Shown here in pieces: positions 1-7,307 of a stretch of DNA of 64,000 nt (the first letter of the stretch is position 1; every line of letters begins with the position of its first letter). The translations under genes and the position numbers were made by a program. The stretch is from Fibrobacteria bacterium (GTDB lineage Bacteria > Fibrobacterota > Fibrobacteria > UBA11236), in NCBI GenBank assembly GCA_025360005.1, contig JANYDA010000008.1:62001-126000 (forward strand), read 5' to 3'. The notes under the pieces were generated by a model. It ran no database searches, was not told the origin of the DNA, and saw only the letters and a list, made by a program, of their open reading frames with translations.

Positions 1-215
1 GCCGTGAATTGCGCGCCGACGGTTTGCAACCAAGCGCCTTGCAGGTTGATGCTATTGCCGCTTCCGTCGTTGGTCAGGGAATCATGGGAGGCCACGAGCT
101 TGCCGGCATCCAACCAGGAGCCACCGTGCATCTTGAAAGACGTCTTTTCGACGCCGGCCAAGACTGCGCCGGCCTGCGCCCAAACAAGTGTTGCGATTAG
201 AATCTTGCTTCTCAT
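1..215 (-). CDS. Exported protein, N-terminal fragment (truncated by window edge)
   Basis: Reading leftward from the ATG at 215-213 gives an open frame of 71 codons that runs off the window without a stop. The product begins MRSKILIATLVWAQAGAVLA, a basic start, hydrophobic core and Ala-x-Ala-like end that fit a Sec signal peptide. It continues with a polar stretch containing SFKMHGGSWLDAGKLVASHD and alternating polar and hydrophobic residues, as in the first strands of an outer-membrane barrel. An AAGGG lies about 10 bases before the ATG. A strong terminator at 357-390 separates it from the gene to its right, so it probably has its own promoter. No family is recognised; porin-like is a guess. 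Confidence 0.55.
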   Translation of the reverse strand, partial: MRSKILIATLVWAQAGAVLAGVEKTSFKMHGGSWLDAGKLVASHDSLTNDGSGNSINLQGAWLQTVGAQFT

Positions 216-356
216 GGAAATCGGACCCTTGGGAAAAATGCAGCCGAAAAGATTGCTCATGAAGTGCACCGAAAGTTAATAACAATCAAAGTTATGACAA
301 GGGGATTTTTCGGGATCGGTCTCGGATTAATCCGCGATTGGGGATGCGAAAAAGAA

Positions 357-390
357 CGCAAAAAAAAAGCGCGAATATGGATTCGCGCTT
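357..390 (-). terminator. Intrinsic terminator of the DUF1080 gene
   Basis: Bases 367-376 (AAGCGCGAAT) pair perfectly with 381-390 (ATTCGCGCTT) around a four-base loop. On the minus strand the stem is followed by an uninterrupted U tract (complement of the A run at 357-368). It lies 26 bases beyond the stop codon at 417. Confidence 0.85.
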
Positions 391-416
391 CTGTTGATCG
401 GTGAATTTCGAGGTGC

Positions 417-1673
417 TTAGATTCGGGTCACCCGTTGATGGGTGATACCCTTGGCGGTCTTGATATCCAGCGTCAAAAGCCCATTCACCTTGGACGTGAA
501 GGAATAATTGATGTTGCCGGCGGCGCCCGAGAAAACCTCCAATACGCGGCCTTGCATATCACGCACCGTTATCGTGTGATCTTCGTCGATATTGCCGGCA
601 AGCATGCCGGAAGCGGCGCTCAGAGCATAAGATTTCACGCCGTTATTCTGGCGTCGCATCGCGACGGTGACCAAAGGTTTGCCTTCGTTATCCAGTTCCC
701 GGATTTTGTAATTCCGGTACCAGTTTCCCTTTGCTCCGCCGAAACGCCCGCCGCCGTGAACCTGAAATCCGATAAAGCTGGGGGTATCCACTTTTATGAT
801 GGAGTCGGCCCAGATGGGAACCCACATGGTCGCCCCAAGCTTACGGAATGCGGACTGCATATGGATTTTTCCCGTGCCGGCGGCGGTACCCCCGTAGAAC
901 TTGATGCGCACCTGATTCCAACCATCGAAGCTCCACAGCCGGTTCCAGTCGGCGGCAAGGCAGCCACTCGCGGCACAGCCCAAGGCTTCTGCTTGAGGCA
1001 GTCCCAGATTGGATGGCTTGTTATGGTTTCCCGTCCAAACGGTCCAACCGCCTCCACCATGGCCGCCATCAGCCGGCAGCCTATCGTTCCCACCTGCGGT
1101 CGTATTCAAGTCATGCGGATCAGTCCCCGAATTATACTTGGTCGGCCGGAAATCATAGCTGCCCTGATAGCCGCCCTCCGGCCAGGTACCGCCGAAAGAG
1201 GCGCCCTGGATATAATCCATAACGGTCTGGTAACAAGTTCCGCCGGGCGTGGTACGATTGAAAAATCCGCCATCGTCGCCGAAGCTGGGCCACATATCAA
1301 AGGTGACCTCGTAGCTACCGTACTTATGCTTCGTCAGCAGCAGGCCGCCCACATTGCCGTTGCGTTGGGTTGAATAGATGGCATGCTCAACGGGGTCGAT
1401 CCTCCAGATGGCGCCTTTAACCCGGTCACCGCTGCTATGGCTGGCCTGGCAATCCTGCCAAAGACCTTTCCAGGTCGAACCATCGAACAAAGGTGTATAG
1501 CCATCCGCATCCACCGTGGTCGAGGCCACCTCTCCGCTGGTGGGCGTCACCTGGCACAGGTAATCATCCGTGATCGGCGCCGCCGGCTGGGCCATAGCAG
1601 GCAAGACTGCGACGGCCCCGATGGCGATGACGCTGTGAACGGTTTTCTTAATCCATGACATGTTTGGTTCCAT
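417..1673 (-). CDS. Secreted DUF1080 (3-keto-disaccharide hydrolase-like) protein with sorting-type C-terminus
   Basis: The start at 1673 (MEPNMSWIKK, 418 aa) is chosen because GGGAG lies four bases upstream and a signal peptide follows at once (hydrophobic VIAIGAVAVLPAMAQ). The ATG of MSWIKK at 1661 is an alternative. Residues from about 55 to 330 have the DUF1080 / concanavalin-like pattern (PLFDGSTWKGLW, then ETHD-like strand repeats, FDMWPSFGDDGGFFNR). This fold occurs in secreted glycan-active proteins. The last 75 residues (ITVRDMQGRVLEVFSG ... LTLDIKTAKG) resemble a Por-type secretion tail: a beta-sandwich with a 'DMQGR' turn. The protein is therefore probably exported across the outer membrane and carbohydrate-directed. 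The substrate is unknown, and the tail assignment is inferred from pattern only. Confidence 0.75.
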   Translation of the reverse strand: MEPNMSWIKKTVHSVIAIGAVAVLPAMAQPAAPITDDYLCQVTPTSGEVASTTVDADGYTPLFDGSTWKGLWQDCQASHSSGDRVKGAIWRIDPVEHAIYSTQRNGNVGGLLLTKHKYGSYEVTFDMWPSFGDDGGFFNRTTPGGTCYQTVMDYIQGASFGGTWPEGGYQGSYDFRPTKYNSGTDPHDLNTTAGGNDRLPADGGHGGGGWTVWTGNHNKPSNLGLPQAEALGCAASGCLAADWNRLWSFDGWNQVRIKFYGGTAAGTGKIHMQSAFRKLGATMWVPIWADSIIKVDTPSFIGFQVHGGGRFGGAKGNWYRNYKIRELDNEGKPLVTVAMRRQNNGVKSYALSAASGMLAGNIDEDHTITVRDMQGRVLEVFSGAAGNINYSFTSKVNGLLTLDIKTAKGITHQRVTRI

Positions 1674-2142
1674 ACTTCTCCCACGCGAATAACCCATGAA
1701 TCCCCCGATTGAACGATCCGATTTGAATTTAATTTTTGCAACTCCCAAGCTTTCCGCCTTCCAGAGTAGAGGGAACTATCGAATGTGAAGCGATTAGGCT
1801 CCCGACGCCCCCGAACCCCTACGTTCGCCCCCACGAACGGATAGCCTTGAAGCCCGCAAATCTCCCGTCAGCCGAGATCATTGAAAACTACGAGGGCCAT
1901 CGTGGCCCCGTCTATGCTACCAAGGATAAAATGTATGTCGGAAAAGGATATTTGGAGGGTTGATTTTAAAAAAATTTGGGTCTTTTCGTTTCCTCAATGG
2001 AAACACTAAGCTTCCCTTTGGAAACTGCATTCCAAAAAAAGGTGTAAAAAGGAAATAACCCCAATGGGAAAAAGCGATCGATTGCTTCACCCGTCATGGA
2101 GGGGTAAAATGGATGGAGTCATAAGTCTTGGGAGGCAATGGT
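1674..2142. other. Intergenic stretch between divergent genes; possible decayed reading frame
   Basis: This holds the divergent promoters of the DUF1080 gene and the hybrid kinase, though no -10/-35 pair is convincing. From about 1840 to 1963 the plus strand reads protein-like (…LPSAEIIENYEGHRGPVYA…, then KMYVGKGYLEG and a stop) but has no acceptable start or ribosome site. It could be a gene remnant. Bases 1970-2060 are A/T rich with short TTCC…GGAA hairpins. Confidence 0.4.
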
Positions 2143-4251
2143 ATGGGCAATCCCCGGATCCTGGTGGTGGAGGATGAGAGAGACGCTTCGCTTGATTTAC
2201 AGGCCCATTTGCGCGATCTGGGGTATCGCGTCAACGCCATCGACTCCAACGGCGGCGCATCCGGCGATGAAATCGCCCTGGCCGTCCAGGAAGAAGGGCT
2301 CCGGGGCGCCATAGAGACCGCGCTGCAGCGCCATGCCATGGAAACGAAATTGCGGGAAAGCCAGGAATGGTTCTTCACCACCTTACGCAGCATCGGAGAC
2401 GCCGTGGTAGCCAGCGATGAGAAGGGCAGAATTACCTTCCTGAATCCGCAGGCGGAAGCGTTGACGGGCTGGTCCCTGGCGGACGCTTGCGGCCGGCCAT
2501 TGGCTGAAGTCCTGCGTCTGGAGCGCCACCCCCCGGAAACCGCGTCGGGCGGGGACTTTGCCCGGGGAAGGAACCGCATTGTGGCCAGCGCATTTGATTC
2601 GGAAGTGATTTCCCGGGAAGGCGACAAGACGCCGGTGGAAGCCAGGTCGGCATTGATCCGGGAGAACGGCGGGCGCGTGATGGGAGTGGTTCGGATCCTG
2701 AGGGACGTGACGGATCGGAAACGCGCCGAGGAGGTTTTCCGCCGATCGGAACGGCGCTATCGCAACCTGGTGGAAAAATCCCAGGACATCATATTCACCC
2801 TTTCCCGTGAAGGCATCATCACCTCCCTCAATCCGGCGTTTGAAAAATGCACGGGATGGTCAAGCCGGGATTGGCTGCACCGGCCCTTTTCCGACCTGCT
2901 CAATCCCGCCGACGCTGAACCGGCCTGGGAATCCTTCCTCAAGGTGCTGTGCGGAGAATACTCCCCCCCTTTGGAAATGCGGCTGCGGGCGAAGGTCGGC
3001 GGCGAGATGGTGGTTGAATGCACTTGCGCCCCCGCCATGCAGGACGATAAGCCCGGCGGGATCTGGGGCATCGCCCGCGATATGACGGCGCGGAAGAATC
3101 TGGAACAGCGCGTGCTCCAGTCCCAGAAAATGGAAGCGGTAGGCAGGCTGGCGGGCGGCATCGCCCATGACTTCAACAATCTGCTGACGACCATCAACGG
3201 GCACGCGGATCTTCTCAACCGAGCGCCTGCGATGAAAAGCCCCTGGTTGGAAAACGTGAAGGGCATCCTGGGATCCGTGGACAAGGCGGCGGCCCTGACC
3301 AAGCAATTGCTTTCCATCAGCCGGCAACAAACGGTGTCCCCCTGCAACCTCGATCTGAACACGATCATCGCGCGGTTGCGTCCCGATTTGGCGGGCTTGG
3401 GAGAGGATAGCATCGAATTGATCCTGGACCTGGAGCCGCAACTGGCCCCCGTCCTGGCCGATGCCAACCAGATGGAGCGCGTGGTTTCCCTTCTCATCGC
3501 CAATGCGCGGGATGCCATGCCCAAGGGAGGCAAGCTCACCATCACGTCCTATGAGGCCTCCGGACAGGACTGGCGGCCCGCATCCGCGACGGAAGGCCAA
3601 GCTCCCGGCCATGTGGTGCTGTGCATCCGTGATAACGGTATCGGAATGACCGATGATGTGAAAGCCAGGCTGTTCGAGCCCTTCTTCACGACCAAGCCCA
3701 TAGGCAAGGGCGCGGGTCTGGGGTTATCCACCGTTTACGGTATCGTGAAATCGGCGGGCGGCGACATCCAGGTGGAATCCGCGCCCGGAAAGGGAACCGC
3801 AATCGTCCTGCTTTTCCCGCGCTTCGATGAACCGGTTGCCCCGGCTGCGGCGGCGCCCATCGCCCCGCCGGAAATGAAATCGGGCGGGGAAACCATCTTG
3901 TTGGTGGAAGACGATGATGATGTCCGCTTCCTGCTCTACAGCATCCTCAAGGCGGACGGTTATTCCGTTTTGCAGGCCAAGGACGGGGAACAGGCGTTGG
4001 AAGTGACGGCCGGCAGCAAGGAATCCATAAACCTGGTTTTGACCGATCTCCAGATGCCCAAGTTAGGCGGCCGCCGGCTGGTGGAAAAACTGCTCGCCGT
4101 GCATCCCGGCATGAAAGCCGTTTTCATGTCCGGCTTCGGGCGGGAGGATTTCCCGGATGCGCAAGCGCATGGGCTTCCCGTCAGTTTCCTGGAAAAGCCC
4201 TTCATGCCCAAGTCCCTGATGAGGCAAATCCGCAAGGTGCTGGACGCCTGA
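2143..4251 (+). CDS. Hybrid sensor histidine kinase (vestigial REC-PAS-PAS-HisKA-HATPase-REC)
   Basis: The ATG at 2143 is chosen (702 aa): GGGAGG sits seven bases upstream. Domains in order: a shortened receiver (residues 1-70), PAS (about 76-195), PAS (about 212-330), HisKA with the phospho-acceptor His342 in GGIAHDFNNLL, HATPase with N, G1 (DNGIGM) and G2 (GAGLGLSTVYGI) boxes to about 565, and a complete C-terminal receiver (585-702) with Asp635 in LTDLQMP and a Lys in EKPF. No membrane segment is visible, so it is cytoplasmic. The N-terminal receiver starts normally (ILVVEDERDASLDLQ) and ends normally (GLRGAIETALQRHAM) but lacks the middle, including the phosphorylatable Asp. The signal and output partner are unknown; no DNA-binding regulator is adjacent. 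Confidence 0.9.
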   Translation: MGNPRILVVEDERDASLDLQAHLRDLGYRVNAIDSNGGASGDEIALAVQEEGLRGAIETALQRHAMETKLRESQEWFFTTLRSIGDAVVASDEKGRITFLNPQAEALTGWSLADACGRPLAEVLRLERHPPETASGGDFARGRNRIVASAFDSEVISREGDKTPVEARSALIRENGGRVMGVVRILRDVTDRKRAEEVFRRSERRYRNLVEKSQDIIFTLSREGIITSLNPAFEKCTGWSSRDWLHRPFSDLLNPADAEPAWESFLKVLCGEYSPPLEMRLRAKVGGEMVVECTCAPAMQDDKPGGIWGIARDMTARKNLEQRVLQSQKMEAVGRLAGGIAHDFNNLLTTINGHADLLNRAPAMKSPWLENVKGILGSVDKAAALTKQLLSISRQQTVSPCNLDLNTIIARLRPDLAGLGEDSIELILDLEPQLAPVLADANQMERVVSLLIANARDAMPKGGKLTITSYEASGQDWRPASATEGQAPGHVVLCIRDNGIGMTDDVKARLFEPFFTTKPIGKGAGLGLSTVYGIVKSAGGDIQVESAPGKGTAIVLLFPRFDEPVAPAAAAPIAPPEMKSGGETILLVEDDDDVRFLLYSILKADGYSVLQAKDGEQALEVTAGSKESINLVLTDLQMPKLGGRRLVEKLLAVHPGMKAVFMSGFGREDFPDAQAHGLPVSFLEKPFMPKSLMRQIRKVLDA

Positions 4252-4321
4252 ATCCGTCGCCGCCGGCCGATCCAGGGGCTTTGCCGTCTTATGGTTCCGC
4301 AAATGCTAATTTGTCCTTTGT

Positions 4322-5200
4322 ATGCCGCCCCGCAATCCTGATCTGGCCCGGGAACAATCCCATCATCCGCGGGAATTCGCCGACTTCGTCTATACCTATC
4401 CAGTGGTCTCCCGGCGTTCCGGAGGCGTATCCATCGGCGTCAATCTCAATCTCGACAAGTTCTGCAATTTCGATTGCCCCTATTGCCAGGTGGACCGCAC
4501 CGTGCCCAAGCCGAAACAGGCGATCTCGGTTTCCGCCATCCGCGCGGAACTGGAAAAGCTGCTGGCGGCTTTCGATGCGAACGGGATCTGCGGGTTGGAG
4601 CGGTTCGCCGCCATCGCCGCTGCGGATAAGCGATTGCGGGATATCGCCGTGAGCGGGGACGGGGAGCCAACCATGGCGCCCGAGTTCGGACCCGTATGCG
4701 AAATGCTCGCGGCCCTGCAGTCATCCCGCCCGGAACTGGATTTCCAATTGATCCTGATCACCAACTCCACTCTGCTCGATCGCGGGAACGTCCTTGCGGG
4801 GATATCCCACCTGCTTTCCCGCAAAGGGGAGGTCTGGGCCAAGCTGGACGCCGGTACCGAAGAATGGTACCAGCGCGTAAACATCTCCCGCGTGGGCCTG
4901 GACAGGATCGAGGCCAACCTGATTCGATTGGGCCAAGATCACCCTTACAAGATCCAATCCCTTTTCTGCGGCTTGGATGGCGTGCTGCCCCCCGCCGGCG
5001 AACAGGACGCCTACCTGGGTCGGCTGCGCCGCATCAAGGATTCCGGCAGCGATATCCGCGAAGTGCAGTTGCATACCCTGGCGCGCAAGCCGGCTCAGGC
5101 TTCCTGCACCCCGGTAACCTTGGGGTTACTCCAGGACTTGCGCGGCCGCATCGAAACCGAAATCGGCATCCCGGCCCGCGTCTACGGGATCGAGACCTGA
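4322..5200 (+). CDS. Radical SAM protein (COG0731-like)
   Basis: A 292-residue protein with the radical SAM cysteine triad C48-x3-C52-x2-C55 (CNFDCPYC) that should bind a 4Fe-4S cluster and S-adenosylmethionine. Further conserved pieces are SGDGEPTM (the SAM-binding GGE-like motif), LITNSTLL and WAKLDAGTEEWYQRVN. The layout matches the group related to tRNA wyosine synthase-type radical SAM proteins found widely in bacteria with no settled function. The ATG at 4322 has no clear ribosome site, so a downstream start is possible. It is followed with a one-base gap by a small membrane protein gene and then rsmE; these probably form one transcript. The substrate cannot be read from the sequence. 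Confidence 0.85.
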   Translation: MPPRNPDLAREQSHHPREFADFVYTYPVVSRRSGGVSIGVNLNLDKFCNFDCPYCQVDRTVPKPKQAISVSAIRAELEKLLAAFDANGICGLERFAAIAAADKRLRDIAVSGDGEPTMAPEFGPVCEMLAALQSSRPELDFQLILITNSTLLDRGNVLAGISHLLSRKGEVWAKLDAGTEEWYQRVNISRVGLDRIEANLIRLGQDHPYKIQSLFCGLDGVLPPAGEQDAYLGRLRRIKDSGSDIREVQLHTLARKPAQASCTPVTLGLLQDLRGRIETEIGIPARVYGIET

Positions 5201-5201
5201 A

Positions 5202-5516
5202 ATGCCGTTGACCTTCCTGTTGCTGCAAGCGGCGAACCTGATCTTGGCGGCCGCGACCCTGTGGATCCATTTCAAGGCTCCCTTTCTATGGGACGATCAG
5301 GCCATCGTACTCTCCGCTTGCGGCGGGACCTTGATGGCCAGCCTGACCGCCATCCTGATCGGGCTCACGCTGGCCTTCCGGAATGACACCAAGTGGGGCG
5401 CCGTTATCCTGAACCTGATGCTCACGCTTGCCTTCGCGGGGTTGCAGGGTTATTTCCTTTTCCTTACCGGCCGCGACCTGGGGCTTTTCCAGATGCTCAA
5501 AGCCAAGCTGGGCTGA
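5202..5516 (+). CDS. Small three-helix membrane protein, unknown function
   Basis: A 104-residue protein with three predicted membrane helices (about 4-22, 38-58 and 66-88) and a short polar C-terminus ending LKAKLG. It begins one base after the radical SAM stop codon, so translation is probably coupled, and rsmE starts 14 bases beyond its end. No conserved motif or family is recognised. Codon use resembles its neighbours and there is no competing frame, which supports a real gene. Confidence 0.65.
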   Translation: MPLTFLLLQAANLILAAATLWIHFKAPFLWDDQAIVLSACGGTLMASLTAILIGLTLAFRNDTKWGAVILNLMLTLAFAGLQGYFLFLTGRDLGLFQMLKAKLG

Positions 5517-5530
5517 ACCCTTTGGAACCG

Positions 5531-6241
5531 ATGTTCGCGGAGAGTTGGTTCTACGCCCCTTTGCGCGCGGTGGGCGACACGGCGGAATTGCCGCCCCAGG
5601 AAGCTTTCCATATGCAGAAGGTCTTGAGAATCCGGCCGGGACGGGCGGTGATGGCCTCCAATGGAAAGGGGTCCGTCTTCGCGTGCAAAACCGAGCCGGC
5701 GAAATCGGACGGCATAAGATTGCTGGCGACGGAAATCGTCTCCAGCCAACCCTCCAGGCCCAGGCTCAATATGATCCTCAGCCTGCTCAAGGCCAAGGAT
5801 CTGGAAGAACCGGTGGAGGGCCTATGCCAGTTGAACCTTGGCGCCATCCATCTGGTCACCACGGATCATACCCAGGAGTTCAAAGGGCAAAACCATGATC
5901 GCTTGGTGGAGAGGCTGCGGGGCAAATCCCTGGTCGCCTTGAAGCAGGCGAAAAAAGGCTGGCTGACCGAGGTATACGATCCGTTACCGTTGCGCGAATG
6001 GCGGAAGCGCGTTCCGGATATGCCCTTAATCCTGCTCCATCCCGGCAAGGATCAATTCCCGGAAGCCTTTACCGGCGACTTCGGATTGCTGGCGGGACCG
6101 GAAGGGGGATTTTCCCGGCAGGAACTGGAATGGTTGGCAAACGAGAAGTGCCACCGCATGGGTCTCGGGGAAACGCGGGTCAGGGGGACCCACGCGCCAT
6201 TGCTGGCTTGCGGGAAGTTGATGGGGTTGGGTTATTTCTGA
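5531..6241 (+). CDS. rsmE: 16S rRNA (uracil(1498)-N(3))-methyltransferase
   Basis: A 236-residue SPOUT-class methyltransferase that methylates N3 of U1498 in 16S rRNA. The N-terminal PUA-like part (ESWFYAPLRAVG…HMQKVLRIRPG) is followed by the SPOUT core with LLKAKDLEEPVEGLCQLN and the SAM-knot motif LLAGPEGGFS. The start at ATG 5531 matches the usual family beginning just before the 'MHHFRV'-like strand. In the final knot the customary LRxETA sequence reads RVRGTHAPLLA, an unusual variant that may alter SAM contacts. The gene ends a short plus-strand run. It converges with the toxin remnant at 6313. Confidence 0.9.
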   Translation: MFAESWFYAPLRAVGDTAELPPQEAFHMQKVLRIRPGRAVMASNGKGSVFACKTEPAKSDGIRLLATEIVSSQPSRPRLNMILSLLKAKDLEEPVEGLCQLNLGAIHLVTTDHTQEFKGQNHDRLVERLRGKSLVALKQAKKGWLTEVYDPLPLREWRKRVPDMPLILLHPGKDQFPEAFTGDFGLLAGPEGGFSRQELEWLANEKCHRMGLGETRVRGTHAPLLACGKLMGLGYF

Positions 6242-6312
6242 GCCTTTCGGATCAAATCCAGTAATCGCAGCTTACGGATTGAGTGGCGGAGAAAGCAAGG
6301 CGGGGTTTTCTC

Positions 6313-6719
6313 TCAGGTTTTCAAGTGTTCTCGGACGAACTGGCCAGGGGTCACTATCAAGGTGGGCCCGATCCTTTCAAGGACTCCCAGATCTTTGTCG
6401 CCGCTGACCAGGAACAGCGCATCCGCAGCCAAGGCACAGCTCAGGAACTTGTCGACATCCGGATCGCGACAGAGTTCGATCTTTCGCTCAGGTATAACCA
6501 CATGGATCCGCCCCTTGATGGTCATGATCCACCTTCCGCGAAGTCTTTCCTGCCGACCTTGTGACCTACCTCAAGTAGGATTTCCTCGTACTCTTCCAGG
6601 ATTTCAGGACTGGCTACGGCCTCAAAGAGGCGGTCTGCCCAGGCATTCAAAATGGTGGCGGGATTTCCCCGCCACATAGCCCCAGACGCGACGACGTTGG
6701 TATCAAGGACGACGAGCAC
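6313..6719 (-). pseudogene. PIN-domain toxin (VapC-like, PF13470 type), frameshifted
   Basis: Two minus-strand frames together make one PIN nuclease. The first (to the TGA at 6522-6524) carries LVVLDTNVVASG, SPEILEEYEEIL and ends KDFAEGGS. The second (from 6525) carries CRDPDVDKFL, LVSGDKDLGVL and IVTPGQF. These are the family's acidic metal-binding positions in order. Removing one G from the GG near 6530 would restore a continuous ...FAEW-IMTIKG... junction, so a single-base insertion explains the break. The GTG at 6719 (MLVVLDTNV) is the likely start, overlapping the antitoxin gene by 17 bases; an ATG at 6749 is possible. As it stands the toxin would be inactive unless the ATGA overlap lets two halves be made and associate. 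A sequencing error is the alternative. Confidence 0.75.
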
Positions 6720-6975
6720 GACGCCGGACTTTCTGGATGGCCTCATCAACGTCGCTTTTTTTCAACCCTGCTTCCTTGGCATAGCGGTGGCTATCTTGGA
6801 TCAGCTTCTTGAAGGATGCGGCGCTCGGCGGCATAATGGGCTTCATGAGCAGATTGACCCCGTCGCTAAAGACCATGAGTTTCGTACCTTCTTCAAGTCC
6901 CATTTGTTTCCGGATATCGTTGGGTATAACAACTTGGCCCCGCGAGGAGACGCTGGTGAACTCGACATGAGACAT
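6703..6975 (-). CDS. AbrB/MazE-family antitoxin (SpoVT-AbrB domain)
   Basis: A 90-residue protein with an N-terminal swapped-hairpin AbrB domain (TSVSSRGQVVIPNDIRKQMGLEEGTKLMV), which binds DNA as a dimer. A helical C-terminus (FKKLIQDSHRYAKEAGL…) would neutralise the partner toxin. It overlaps the start of the PIN toxin remnant, the usual antitoxin-first order. GAGGG precedes the ATG at 6975 by five bases. Its own operator probably lies at 6992-7004. With the toxin broken, it may now be a free-standing repressor. Confidence 0.85.
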   Translation of the reverse strand: MSHVEFTSVSSRGQVVIPNDIRKQMGLEEGTKLMVFSDGVNLLMKPIMPPSAASFKKLIQDSHRYAKEAGLKKSDVDEAIQKVRRRARRP

Positions 6976-6991
6976 GGTGTCCCTCGTTGGA

Positions 6992-7016
6992 TAAGATTTT
7001 CTTACTCACAAGTATA
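6992..7016 (-). promoter_or_regulatory. Candidate promoter and operator of the AbrB/PIN pair
   Basis: The inverted repeat TAAGA-TTT-TCTTA (6992-7004) lies 17 bases upstream of the antitoxin start. On the minus strand a TATACT box (7016-7011) precedes it, so the predicted transcription start would fall on or next to the palindrome. That is where an autorepressing AbrB antitoxin would bind. No good -35 box is visible. Confidence 0.4.
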
Positions 7017-7307
7017 CCCGTTTCCACCGACTCCGCCAGACGGACCGCTTTTGGGGTTTTCAACCAAATTCGAGGCCGCCCCTGGCGGAACCGAAGCCAC
7101 GCGCGGGCAAAAGGGATCGTGCGTGCGCGGTGGTATCCCCGTGCGTACCCCACGCCGGCATTTGTGCGGATGCGGCAGGGCCCGGCCATGCTTTTGCCTT
7201 CCCTCGCTCAGGTTCTATTGATTGCCGGGGCTTGGTCGGTTCGGGGCGAACCGGCCAGGGATGGCGGAGCTGGGGAGTGGAAGGCCTGCAGGTCCCGGAA
7301 ATCCGGC
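7017..7307. other. Intergenic stretch, nothing recognised
   Basis: About 290 bases between the antitoxin promoter and the UPF0104 gene. No reading frame with a plausible start and family resemblance, no terminator with a U tract and no RNA gene were seen on either strand. Confidence 0.4.

Noticed and set aside
435-1373. A 312-codon open frame antisense to the DUF1080 gene
   Set aside because: No start signal and no conserved motif; the minus-strand gene has signal peptide, domain, tail and terminator.
6313-6525. A separate small gene for the C-terminal half of the PIN domain
   Set aside because: It lacks the N-terminal catalytic Asp and core strands; together with the adjacent frame it makes one PIN protein, so it is treated as part of a frameshifted gene.
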